Of a DNA stretch of 64,000 nt, positions 10,529 through 21,200 are shown piece after piece; position 1 is the stretch's first letter; each line of letters starts with the position of its first letter. Source of the DNA: Mesostigma viride. Taxonomy: Eukaryota > Streptophyta > Mesostigmatophyceae > Mesostigmatales > Mesostigmataceae. The notes below the pieces were generated by a model that saw only the letters and a program-made list of their open reading frames with translations, did no database searches and was not told the DNA's origin. The stretch lies in assembly GCA_009746045.1 (NCBI GenBank), contig RPFO01000782.1:62001-126000 (forward strand), in the 5' to 3' direction. The position numbers were made by a program, and so were the translations under genes.

Positions 10529-12441
10529 TTAAGGGGACGGTCCCGGCGCGAATATTTTGGCGCCGAAAAATTCGCGGTACCCGTCCGTACCGTGAAAAAG
10601 TGGTGCACGGGGCGCGCACCCTACCGGAGCTGGCCATGGCGACGTGCTTTCAGGCAGAGTAGAAAAAGATAGCTCGCGGAATGCAGAGAAACTGAGCGAA
10701 TCTTAAAGACGATGAGTAAATGATACTACTTCGTAGCGGAGTTCGCGTTTTTTGCAGTGTCGATTATTTTATTGATGACCATCGCCACGGGGGTCCAATC
10801 TGATGTTTTCGTCGAGAGGAATAAATTAGAATGCACGCTGGCGGCGGTGATTGTCAGGTTTTATGGGCTTTACCTAGCGTCAAGGATGCGTTTAAATCGT
10901 TATTGGTAAAGCTTTAAAAAATTTGCTGGGTTTCGGCAAGATTTCCGTCATGATCGGTAAGACACTCTCCAGGCTCGCGGGATGCACGTCTTATTATTCC
11001 ATGGAAGGTTGTTCTTTCTTGCGCCGCTGGGCGAAGGACAATTCCGGTAATGGTACGATCGTGTGATCAACGTGATCCTATGAATGTTTCGCTTCCTTTA
11101 TGAGTTATCAACGCAAGTTTTCGGCTTCTTTCCGTGCAGTTAGCGCCAGGTATAATGCCAATGATTCCGTGCTGCGCATCGCCAGATTCCTGGCACCTTT
11201 CAGTGGTTTTTATGTACGTTGCATGGCTGGGATGTGTCAAAGCGTGACCGTGGCATATCGTCAAGTTGTCAGGGATTTGCTGAGTGGTTTCTTCACTTTC
11301 TTGGAAGGAGATTGCTAACAGCACTCAGTTTTGTGTGAATATTGACGCGGCCTTTCTTAGCAGAGGCTTCATTGTGGTTAGAGGCTCACAAGCTTGAGTT
11401 TGTTTCTTGGCAAACAATTGCGCTGGAAAGAAAGGTGGCAGTGGTTTTTCTGAGGGGCATACTGCATGGGTGGAACTGCACGTAGGTAGGGGTTATCGTT
11501 GTCTTGTTGGCCTCTCTCCCACTAAAATGGGAGAGCCCTAATTCATATGCTAGCAAGGCAAGGTAACCATGGTAAGAAGCCTTGGCAAGCAGCATGTATG
11601 ATAATTCTGCTTTCTCTGTGGACTGTCTGTTGTTACCCTTGTTGGGCAATTAGTGGATATGGCGTTCTAGGGTGTGTTTGAGCTTGGTTTTGGGATGATG
11701 CCCACACCATAAACCTGGAATATGCTTTAGAAGTGTTGGCTAGGCATGTGGAGCTACCTGCCTCATTGTTGTGCACACACGCAACAGGTTGCCCGTGTCG
11801 AGGTAAGGCAAGGGCACATGACGTGCGCAGCCACCTCCTTGTACATTGTGGTCGAATTGGGCATGGTCAGGAGCCTTTTGGATGGCATAGGAAGTGTTAG
11901 TGTGCCTTAATACTCACTAATGCCTTCCTTAGCGTCTGCACAGGTGGCCAACTGCCAAAATTAATAACTGCTACAGCTGAGCTCAGAATGCCACCAAACT
12001 TTGCCAGTGCCTTCTATGGTCATGACAGAATTTGACTTGTGCTTTTCAGGCCTAATTGATGTGTTATGAGTGTGTATGGGGACGCCCCGCCTAAAAAAGC
12101 GTATTTTTGGCCCAAAAATTAATAACTCTAAGGGATGTGCTGATTTTGTTGATCCAATTAGGTAGAAACCATGTCCCATGACATTTTTATATGGGGTGTG
12201 CTTTTTTCATGCAACTGGTTCTCCCACTGTTCTGGGCAAGATGTGCCCCGGACAGCGTTTTTTTCTATTTTTAGCTCATAGCCGGTGTATGGCTGGGGGT
12301 AGTACCCCCAACAAGTGGTGGTATGCATGCCCAAACATCATGTTTATGGTCCCCAAACATCATTCAGTGGTTGTCAGTTGCATTTCTGTAGTTATTAGGG
12401 GGGGTAAGTTTTGATATATTTCTATGGGACCCTCCCCTTAA
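10529..12441. mobile_element. Non-autonomous TTAA-bounded DNA transposon, copy 2 (piggyBac-like)
   Basis: The left end is TTAA then GGGGACGGTCCC (10533-10544) and the right end is GGGACCCTCCCC then TTAA (12426-12441); the 12-bp ends are inverse with one mismatch. Internal length is 1905 bp, about 370 bp shorter than copy 1. Both copies share a GC-rich left third and an A/T-rich right third ending in the same T-rich then C-rich block. The frames are heavily interrupted and nothing recognisable is encoded. Both boundaries fall within A/T tails of LINE-type sequence. Confidence 0.75.
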
Positions 12442-12696
12442 TTAATTAATGGATGGATGGATGGGTACACAGTCCTACCGGTCTAAGCTATCTACAAAAA
12501 CAATCCTACTCTATATCTATGGTGCCCGCTAGACACTGAAAATGATATTATCATGTTGGTGACGGCGCCGTCCGACTTCTTCTCGAGGGCGTCGGTGAGG
12601 GTCCACGTCTCGGCGCCGTAAGTGAGCATGCACCGGGAGAACCACTGAGGACCTTGAACAGAGGTCTTGCTAGCTCATGCCTGCCCCCCCCCCCAA
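12442..12696 (-). mobile_element. LINE ORF2 fragment with tail
   Basis: It starts with an ATTAATTAATGGATGG tail. At 12590-12660 it carries GTCCACGTCTCGGCGCC and GAGGACCTTGAACAG-like sequence that match the LINE at about 5344-5400 (ORF2 C-terminal region, minus strand). It ends at a C-rich run near 12690. Confidence 0.6.
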
Positions 12697-13250
12697 ATTA
12701 AATTAAATTATAACATGCCTCTGTTGGGAGATCATGTAGCACATACTCCTTGATGGGGGTGGAGGTGGAGGAAGCCGCGTAATGCCGTAATCGAACTAAC
12801 CTAACTCTAAGCTATCTAGTCTATAAAAGCCTAATTACACTACTCAGCAAAACGCCCCTTCGTCTTGGGGGGGGGGTGGCTTGCCCACAGAGGCTGGCGT
12901 GTGAGCCTGGACAATCTTCTGCCACCGCTTCTTGTTCTGCATGGCAGTCCAAAGAAGGGAGATGCATGCCTGCCCAAGGGCGGCGCTCATTAATGGCCCG
13001 GTATTGGCGGAGAGCGTGCCAGGCGAGGGAGATGCGATGCTCGACATCAGCCGCACTGCATGCTGGAGAGCACGCTGCCCAGTAGTCGGACGCTGGGCCG
13101 GTAAGGGACGCGAGAGCCGTCAAGGCGGAAGAGGTCTTGCGGATTGTCGTGGCCGATCGCCATGCAGGGCCTCTGTCTTTTTGCTGATCTCGAGTCCCGC
13201 CACACGGGCCTCACTGGCCAGACAGTCAAGCCAGGTGACAATTAAAGTGC
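12697..13250 (-). mobile_element. LINE ORF2 3' fragment with tail, minus strand
   Basis: An AATTAAATTAAATT tail is followed by CTGTTGGGAGATCATGTAG, nearly the same 3' end as the LINE at 4703. Upstream on the minus strand are EISKKTEA-like, RLLGSVLSS-like and EHRISLAWHALRQYRAINER coding remnants, parallel to EISVKTEA, KLLGSWLPD and TRIGLAWARLRSLNTYW in the first LINE. A segment of ORF2 is missing relative to that copy, and frames shift at about 13120 and 13050. Confidence 0.72.
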
Positions 13251-13986
13251 CCATTACTGTCCTTGGGGTATTTCCAAGTGCTGGCTGTCTCAGAGATGAA
13301 TCCCGCCTGTCACCTTGGCAAGTTATTCATCCATGCAATGAGACAATTATGGACTCCGGGCAATTGCATGGGCTCATTCCGCAATACATTTGCAGAAGCT
13401 GCCTTCACAACTGAATGGCATCCAGGATCCATCAGACATAAAATACATGAGGCTTAGACCTAAGTAATCGAATGGATAACAATGATAAAATACAGTAATG
13501 TCATATCATGACAATTATAATGGTGCCTCATCACGCCGAGCCACCAAGTCCTCACCGGTATCTAGTCGTTAAGCTGCATGCCGGCTAACCAGCTTGCTAA
13601 AAGTCTTTGTCGCCATTCAACTAGCGTGCATTCCTCAAGCAATACTCCAACTGTACAAGCCACTACCTCGAAACCAAGCATGATGAAATGTTGAACCATG
13701 TGATCGCCATCATCAAGCCAACGTTCAACCATGTTAAGAGCGGCCGTCAATGTTTGCATGTCCATGTATTTACCGTGTCAGCCAGAGAAGGGTTTCGCAT
13801 GACATGGTGTTGTGCTGCATGGGGACGAAACATCCCCCCCCCCCCACCCCCCCCCCCCCGACCCCGGGTGCCTTCAACAAACACGACGCCAGCCAATTAT
13901 GCATAGTACATCTAAAGCGTAATACGCGAGAATGGCGCATGAATGGCCCATTCATGCAATTTTAAAGCACCAAAACTACCATGGCA
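13251..13986. other. Gene-free interval with a poly-C tract
   Basis: No supported gene. A run of 24 bases that is C except for one A lies at about 13835-13859. The rest is unique-looking, AT/GC-balanced sequence. Confidence 0.5.
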
Positions 13987-14589
13987 TTAAAATGCATGGT
14001 AATATGTAGGGTTTTGTCGTAGTTGCTGGCGAACTTCAAGCAGCAATGCCCGAGCCTGCGGCACAAGTTGTTCAGGGCGCGTCTTGAAAATGTAGTTTTC
14101 CATTACAAACTTGTCGGCAGCAGCCCCTTGCAGGATGACACCCCAGTACAGCTGATGTGCTATTCCCGTAGTTTCTACAATTTTAAATTCTACCATGGCC
14201 CAGGAATGCTGACGCCATAGCCTGTCATCAGCAGTCAGCGCCCATCCCGTCCCAATTCCTGAGCCTTGGAGACCGCGATGCTCAAGGTAGATCCTGGCGG
14301 CTCCAGCATGACAACTCAACAGACCAGGACATGGGATCCGGCACACTTCTTGTGCAATTATGGTGCCCTCATCCACTAATCTCCTTGCGTCCGGTTCTGG
14401 CTTGTAAACAACCCGAGTTGCACCGGCGCAAATCCGGAGAATTCTGTCACGCAAATTTCTTTCGTCTTCGTTCGCCTCAGTCTCCCACCGTCGTGCAATG
14501 CAGCTGTCACACGCGCAATCCACCTGCGCATTGCAGATGCCTAAAAGAGGCGGGAGACCAGCGTTTGTTTTTTCCAGGCAGCCGGCCAT
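13987..14589 (-). CDS. Hypothetical protein, single-exon ORF with CH...HSW...ETT pattern
   Basis: An uninterrupted 200-residue frame. The C-terminal half has a patterned core: CPGLLSCHAGAARIYL (about 86-101), GTGWALTADDRLWRQHSW (about 113-130), then IVETTGIAHQLYWGVIL and a closing acidic/aromatic stretch. I have the impression of a recurring hypothetical family with a CHxNA-like motif, an HSW motif and an ETT motif, in which Cys and His could be catalytic, but I cannot name it; that is inference. The N-terminal 70 residues include a CxxC-like CACDSC. No signal peptide or membrane segment is evident. It stands alone between TE-rich DNA and a MITE, with no intron signals needed. The composition is less GC-rich than the TPR gene exons, so it could be horizontally acquired or a remnant. 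Confidence 0.55.
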   Translation of the reverse strand: MAGCLEKTNAGLPPLLGICNAQVDCACDSCIARRWETEANEDERNLRDRILRICAGATRVVYKPEPDARRLVDEGTIIAQEVCRIPCPGLLSCHAGAARIYLEHRGLQGSGIGTGWALTADDRLWRQHSWAMVEFKIVETTGIAHQLYWGVILQGAAADKFVMENYIFKTRPEQLVPQARALLLEVRQQLRQNPTYYHAF

Positions 14590-15010
14590 TTAGATTTGTA
14601 CTCTTGGAATGCACGGGGCGCGGCCAGCGCCAGTCGCGCGCGCGGAATATGCATTCCGCCGCATCTGGCTGGCGGTGCCATCTCGATGCATGCCGGCCGC
14701 TGCCATTGATGCATGTTATACAAGCATTTTTGTTGGTCGTGCCAGAGGCCTTCAGAAAGAAGCTGGAATGAATTGGAGCAAGAGGTTAGCCGCTGCGTGG
14801 GACGTTTTCTGAAACGTCAATAAATGCAGTCAACGACAATGGCTTGAGAGGCGTGACTTTTCATTTCTGGCCTGCTGTTCCACCTGTCAAAGTTTGGGCG
14901 TCCAAAGAAACCGAGAGCTACCACGTGGCAAGATTCTCTACGAGAGAAGGATACAGCGAGCACATTCTAGATTTATAAAACAAAACACCAGTACATTACT
15001 AGTACTAACT
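14590..15010. other. Interval upstream of the minus-strand ORF
   Basis: No gene is supported. A GC-rich, GCGCG-containing stretch at 14610-14650 lies just 5' of the ORF start and could hold its promoter; no core element was identified. Confidence 0.35.
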
Positions 15011-15469
15011 TACACCCCCCGCATTGGTAGTTTTAATTCAGTTCGGCCAAAAGGCCCTTCGGAATTAGACATTAGCGTTTTATTGGTTGAAAGTGTTACT
15101 GTGTCCGCCCAATTAATTAATTATTAGTTTGTTTGTTTGGTTACCGAACAACCGTTAAACCGGCTGCGAAATTTAATAATTCTTTGTTTGTTTTGTATAA
15201 CCCAGCCGGATGCACTGCTCTTACGGCTAGTAAAAGCACATTTTTCAGCCAGAGATTTAATATTTCTTTGTTTTTTACCGCAAAAGAAGCGCTCTTGGCA
15301 GTCAAATTATTTATTTACACTTTCTTTATTTGTTTGGTAGCTTCAAAAACTACAGGTCAGTACACTCGGGAATTAGTTAATTAAAATTCTTTTGTTTTAT
15401 TTATCGTTTGCAGCTGGCCGGCGCCCAGCCTCATAATTATTTAGTAAAACTACCAATGCGGAGGGTGTA
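15011..15469. mobile_element. MITE with 25-bp terminal inverted repeats
   Basis: The left end (15011-15035) begins TACACCCCCCGCATTGG and the right end (15445-15469) finishes CCAATGCGGAGGGTGTA; the arms are inverse over 25 bp with one mismatch. If TA is the duplicated target, the element is about 455 bp, as in Tc1/mariner-type MITEs, but superfamily is uncertain. The inside is A/T-rich with two related blocks containing TTCTTTGTTTGTTTT and TTTCTTTGTTTTTT, and it encodes nothing recognisable. Confidence 0.68.
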
Positions 15470-17456
15470 TACGGTTACTTACATGTGCAGCGTGTTCAAT
15501 AACAAAAACAACAAGAACAACAACAAAAATAGGTACTTCAGTGCCTAATCAATAGAATTCAAAGTACTATATCGGATCTCGGATACTCCATGCAAAATTC
15601 CGACATGCAAGCTGTTGTTGCTCTCCCGCGTGTCCCGAACTCCCGATCTCGGTATCCTACGGTATCAAGGGGGTGTTCCAGGACTGTTTCTAGGGGATGT
15701 GCCAGGCCTTTCTGTGATCAGTGCATGAAGCGGTTGCCCTGGCGGGAAAGCTGGAGAGTCACAAGGACTCCTGAGAGGTTCCCTGTGACCGAGGTTGGCA
15801 GATATTTCGATTTGCAGTCGTCAGCACGATCGCTTGACAGTCATCACAGTCAGCACCGTGGCAGGCCTCCAGTGCTGTGCTGTCCACCAAGAGGGACCGA
15901 GGCGTTCGGCGAATTCGTAGACAGGCGTTTCATTGCCCATTTAGGCGACAGGTAATGGCTGCAGGTAGAAGCTTTTAATGCCAAAGTTTGGAAATCGAGG
16001 GCAATGCTGTGAGCTTTTCGCACTCTAAAGCCCACCTTTTTTGGGCAGTAGATTGTTGACGCGTCTCATCGGACGTCATACTTGTTCTAGCCATTCGACT
16101 GATGTTGTCGACTTCATCGAAGGTTTTGTGCGCGGCCGTTCCTATAATTTGACAAGGTACTATAATGGGTCAGGTCCAATGCATGGGCATTCTACCCTCC
16201 GCCTCCTACGAAATGGAAATGAGAACTACGTATTTCGAGCATTTGTTACTTGACAGCGTGTTCTAAAACGTATGGAACAGGCCCTTGCCGAACGATTTGC
16301 TTGCCGCCGTTGCTGTCGTTTGCCACAGCCACACCCAAGCACCAAGACAATGGCACGCATCACAGAGGAGAAGCCGGCAAAGGTATGGTGCTCGACTGGA
16401 ATGTTAGTTTGGAAGTGGCAGGTCATTTTGATCCTCGTTCGTTCTGCTAACTCGGTATTCAAGCGCAGCACGCATAATTTGACATTGACATTTTAACCTT
16501 GTGGCTTGGACTGCCTGTGCGTTGCGGAGAAGCGTACCCGGAAGACACGTTCTCTTACACGCAATTAGATATCCGACGATGAATTCCGGGCAGATGCTAT
16601 CATTAAAAAAAAAATCGCTGTGGACCTTGGGTCGGATCACCGCCACAAGTCGTCCTGCAACGCGAAGTTTTCAACGTGTGGGTTTAAACACCCGCTACGT
16701 ATCTCATAGGGTGTTCTGCGTATGGCCGTCCTTGGGCATGAGCACATTTCTCGCTTCCTGTGCAATCTCCACTCCCGAACCCCCATTTGAGTTTCCTCGC
16801 GCCCCCACCGCCTCTATATTCCTCCAACTTCACATGAGGAAGGAACTGCTTTCTTAGGAAAGTGCTGTCTCACCGTTGATCCTTATGGTATTAAGTGGTT
16901 AGACAACGTATCACGTCAAATGATCAAGCTGTGCTGATGTTGGAGGATGTATGTCCCATGCTGATCGAGCGCCAACTGAACTGGAACTGAACTGCAGAGG
17001 GGTTCCCACCCCTATCCACACAGGAAAGGCCATCCATGTGGCATGCACAATAGACATGCCCCATGTGGTGTGTCATCCTGCAAACCGCCAGATACAGGCA
17101 TTACCACTGTAACTGCCAGCCGTCACATGCACATATGTTGGGGGCCACACCCACTGGAATAGCTCAGGTGCATGTGGCGAGGGGGGCAATGCTGGGCCAC
17201 CTCGCGCGCTGGCCACCAGCATGGGGACTTCAGTCCGTGTGAGGGGTGGCGTGCTGGCGCTAGGGGTCCGCACTTGCGTTTCGTAGCTTATTTCTCACTG
17301 GGTGGCTGCCTAGCTCAGGTTTGCGTTGCCAAAGGCGTCATGCACCGCTGGCATGCGACTGGGAACTGCACATTTTATGATTGGGAAATGTTCTTTTTAT
17401 TCATGCTAGGTGCGGGTGTGGCATGGTGACATGGCACGCGGCTGGTGGGGCCGCAG
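15470..17456. other. Gene-free interval
   Basis: No exon, repeat or RNA gene could be supported. Open frames here are short and lack motifs. A short A-run (about 16605) and scattered CA-rich stretches are the only low-complexity patches. Confidence 0.4.
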
Positions 17457-17643
17457 GTGACGTCTGCCAGCCTGTTGTCGATGCTTCAGCGCACAGAGGA
17501 CAAGGGCGCAAGCGGTGCGCATCAAAGCTCCGACGCGGGCACGGAGGACAGGGCGGGGGCGGCACACGTGGCCGGCCGTTGTGCGGGGGAGCGCAACGGT
17601 GCGGACGCATCAGCGTGCACCGAGGGCACCAGCAACGTCGCAG
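17457..17643 (+). other. Candidate 5' exon of the TPR gene
   Basis: An open stretch bounded by CCGCAG before and GTAGGG after, translating VTSASLLSMLQRTEDKGAS onward for 62 codons plus one base. That phase fits an acceptor CACAG at 18252-18256; joining would place a short basic segment (SSRKRRD) before the exon that contains the first ATG at 18286. Low-complexity Ala/Gly composition makes a chance frame possible, so the link is tentative. Confidence 0.3.
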
Positions 17644-18285
17644 GTAGGGTCGCAGGCATTCCCAGGCAGCACGCATATCCTGTGCTGGTTGTGGTGCCAG
17701 GGAAGGGTATGGAGCCAGGGCAGGCGCAGCGGGTGCGTGGTATCGGGAAGAGGAAGCCTTCCCTCGCCCTCGCCAATGACGCCCCTGTCTCACGGCTGCC
17801 ATCGCTTGGCTTCCCCGGTGGCCCCCCGCACTCTGCTTGCCCATGTCCCTCGCACGCTTGCCGCAAAAATGGTTTGCCAATGGGGCCGTTTGCCTGCCGC
17901 GGGACCAGCCGCGTGTCGCAACCTGTGCTAGCTCAGGACGTAAGACCTGTGTGGCTGCGCAGTGAACAATGTGGCCTCACCACGTGTCTCTTTCTATTTC
18001 ATCGCTAATCTTTTGAAAGAATGCAGCCACCCGGGTGGCGCGCGTTTTGGTGGGAAGTGTGTTGACCGCGTCCATGCCGCCCCACGCTCTGGCCCATGCC
18101 TCGCCTGTACTCCCCCCGCGTGTGTCTGCTACTGGGTGCCATCACGCGCGCTGCAATCGGGCTCATACTCGTACTAGTGCTCTCGTGCCTCCTGTGGCAA
18201 TTTTGCCCCCATACCTCCGGTTGCGTGCTGGCCCCATGTCTGACATCATGTCACAGCTGCCCCCTCCTCGCGCAAACGGCGCGAC

Positions 18286-21200
18286 ATGACCAACGGGGGC
18301 GGCTTTGACGTGCTCAACGCAAACCACGAGCGGGAGCAGGCGGACGAGGGGGACGGCGAGAGGGGCAAGGGCGAGGGCGAGGGCGAGGGGGGGGGGTGTG
18401 AGGGTGAGGGCGAGGGGGACGGCGAGGGGGGGGGGGAGGGCGTGCCACGGGAGCTGACGGCGGCGCAGCGGATGCAAGCAGAAGCGGACATCCGCAAGTA
18501 CTTTGAGGACAAGCGCGCCGAGGCGGAGGCACAGGTGGCGGGCGCCAGCGCTCCCTTGTACGCCGGGAACGGGCAGGTGACGGATGCTGGTGCCGCGGTC
18601 GGTGCGTCGGCCGCTAAAGTGGATGAGGAGACGCCCGCGTTCATGGCCGCCCGGCAGCTGGTAGGCGCGCCTCCTTGTATGACAACACACCTGCGCTGTG
18701 TGCATGCTCGTGTATAGTATTCCTTATTGAGTAAGATGCACAACAACTGTACTGTATGCACATGCAGCAGCGACCAGGTCACGACGCGGCCACTCACGCA
18801 CGCAGTGGCCATCTGGCAGCGCTCCTGGCCCAGCTGCCCCGCCGCCCGGTCGCCTCACCATTTGTCACCACCAGCTCTTTGGTAGGGCCCACTTCTGTGT
18901 TCGGCAGGGTGGGTGCTACCGACGCACGCTGTTGAGAACATGTAGTTGACAAGTGTAGGTACTGCGCTGATGTCTTCTGGGCAGTGCGTGCTTTTCAGGT
19001 GGTTTGGTTCCTCCTACGTCCAGGGCTGATGCTGTGCTTACGCTGACCTTGCATGTTGCGAGGTGGCCTTGCATCGCTGCCCATGCGCTCCCTGGCCCTT
19101 CCTGGCCCCTGGAGGCAGCTCTGCCGCTACGCCGCTGAGCTGTCAGGTGTACTGCGCCATTATATCTTCTGTGGGTTCCTGGTTTGACTCAGCAGCTGCC
19201 CAGCGGCAATGCCGACTGGCTCCCTACACACGCTGGCTACCTAACAACACAGGGAGGAGGCAAATGGGGTGAAGATGGTCCAGGTTTGTTGCTGCACTTG
19301 TGGTGCATCTCCAGCGTCAAGCCGCACATAGGTCGCATGGGTCCCTGGGAGCGCTGCTACCTGCACCCTGCGCTCAGCCTCCTGGTTCCGCGTGCGCTCT
19401 CCTCCCCCCTCCCTGATTCTCTTCTTCGCCCCCCCCTGGGTGCAGGTTGACCAAATGAAGTCGGACGGCAACGAGGCGTTCCGCGCCCGCGCCTTCCCCA
19501 TCGCCATCGCCAAGTATGAGGAGGTGGGCATAATTTGTGATATGAGGAACGGGTGGTGTTGCTAAATTCCAGAGAGCGTGTAGAACACCAAGCGTGGATA
19601 GGCAGGAAGTATAGCCAAGCACGAGTGCGTGGGTAAAGCTGCTATTTGTGAGGATGGGTGCTGGTGCTCGATAGATACTTACCAGGAGGTGGGTGCTGGG
19701 CATTTGCCTGCTTGTTGGGGATAAGGAGCCGCAATCGGTTCGTTCCTCCTCTGGCAGGCGCGCAGCAGGGGCTTGCTGCGCTCCCCTGGTCACTGTTGTC
19801 CCTACGGGTGGCGCGCACCCCTGCTGCATGCATTGGAGGACAACGAGCGCTCCTTGCGGGCATGCTGCCAACCAAGGCAGCGCCTGCTTGTTTGCACGCT
19901 GCTGATTCCTCCCTGCCTTGCCCCTGGCGCATGCACAGGCCCGAGCACCTCGGCTTGCCTAGCCGTTATGTAGGTGCAAGCGGGGCACACCTTTTACAAT
20001 GCTAATCGCTTTAGAGGGCCGGCTTGTGACGAGGCATTCCTCCCAAGGTGCCCTAATGGGACATCAGCATTCGATGTGGATTCCTCTCCTGCCACATGCC
20101 TCACCGCCATCCTCCCCTCCACAATCCTTGTTCCCAACGAACCCACCCTCCCATTGCCCAGGCTCTGCGTCTGCTGGAACAGCCCCCGCTGGCGGCCAGC
20201 GCCCACGCCAACCACGCGGCGGTGGTGCTGCGCTGCAACCGAGCCATGGCACTGCTTAAACTGGGTGGGTGTCTGGGGGTGATCTCACCCAATCTTTGTT
20301 TGGTGGGTAGGGGGCGAGGGTGCTACATGGTGTGCTCCCTGGGCATTGGAAGATAATGTCACGTGGTTTATGCTCGGTGTGTCTAGTGGGGGGTGGGGAT
20401 GGGGAAACATTCTTGCTGGGTGCATGCCCAGGGACAAGGAGGGGAAGGGGGAACCGCGGCATGCTGGGTCCATGTTGGCCCTCACCTGGTGTTGCGCCTC
20501 CACCACCAAGTATTGTGTCGATAATGGTGCTACGTGCATGCCCCTGGCCCAAACACCTCACCACCCATGCACATGCCAGGCTGGCACCCCATGTTACCCA
20601 CGAACCATTGGATTCCAACGGATCTCATTCGTCCTCCCGTGTGGGCATGCTCGCTTGCCTGGCGCCCACGAAATTGTGTTGCCTGCCCACCTGCCACCCC
20701 CCCCTGTGTGCCACCAGAGCGGTTCGCGGATGCGGTGGCTGAGTGCGGGCGCGTGCTGGTGATGGACCCCCGCAATACCAAGGCCCTGTTCCGGCAGGCA
20801 CAGGTGAGGGGCGTCCGCCCTCTCCTCTCAGTGTGCCCCATGGCCACTGGCAGACAGCAGGAATGGCCCGTAATACGTAGCATTACTACAGGCATTCACG
20901 CCTTAAGTTGGGTTCGAGGTTTTTGAGGGGTCAACCCAACTTAAAGGCGTGAACCCAACTTAAGGCGTGAATGATTCTACTAAATTCTACTAATTTGAAC
21001 TAAAGATACTTAAACATACTATTCTGAACTACTTTGAACTTGGAATGCCGAAACCCTATTTGACCCAACTTAAGTCGTGAACACAACTTAAGCCAACCCA
21101 ACTTAAGGCGTGAATGCCTATAATGAAGTGTACTGCAGTAGTGTGTAGATAGGTTGTTGGTTTACTAATGAAGTGTACTGCAGTAGTACGTAGATAGGTT

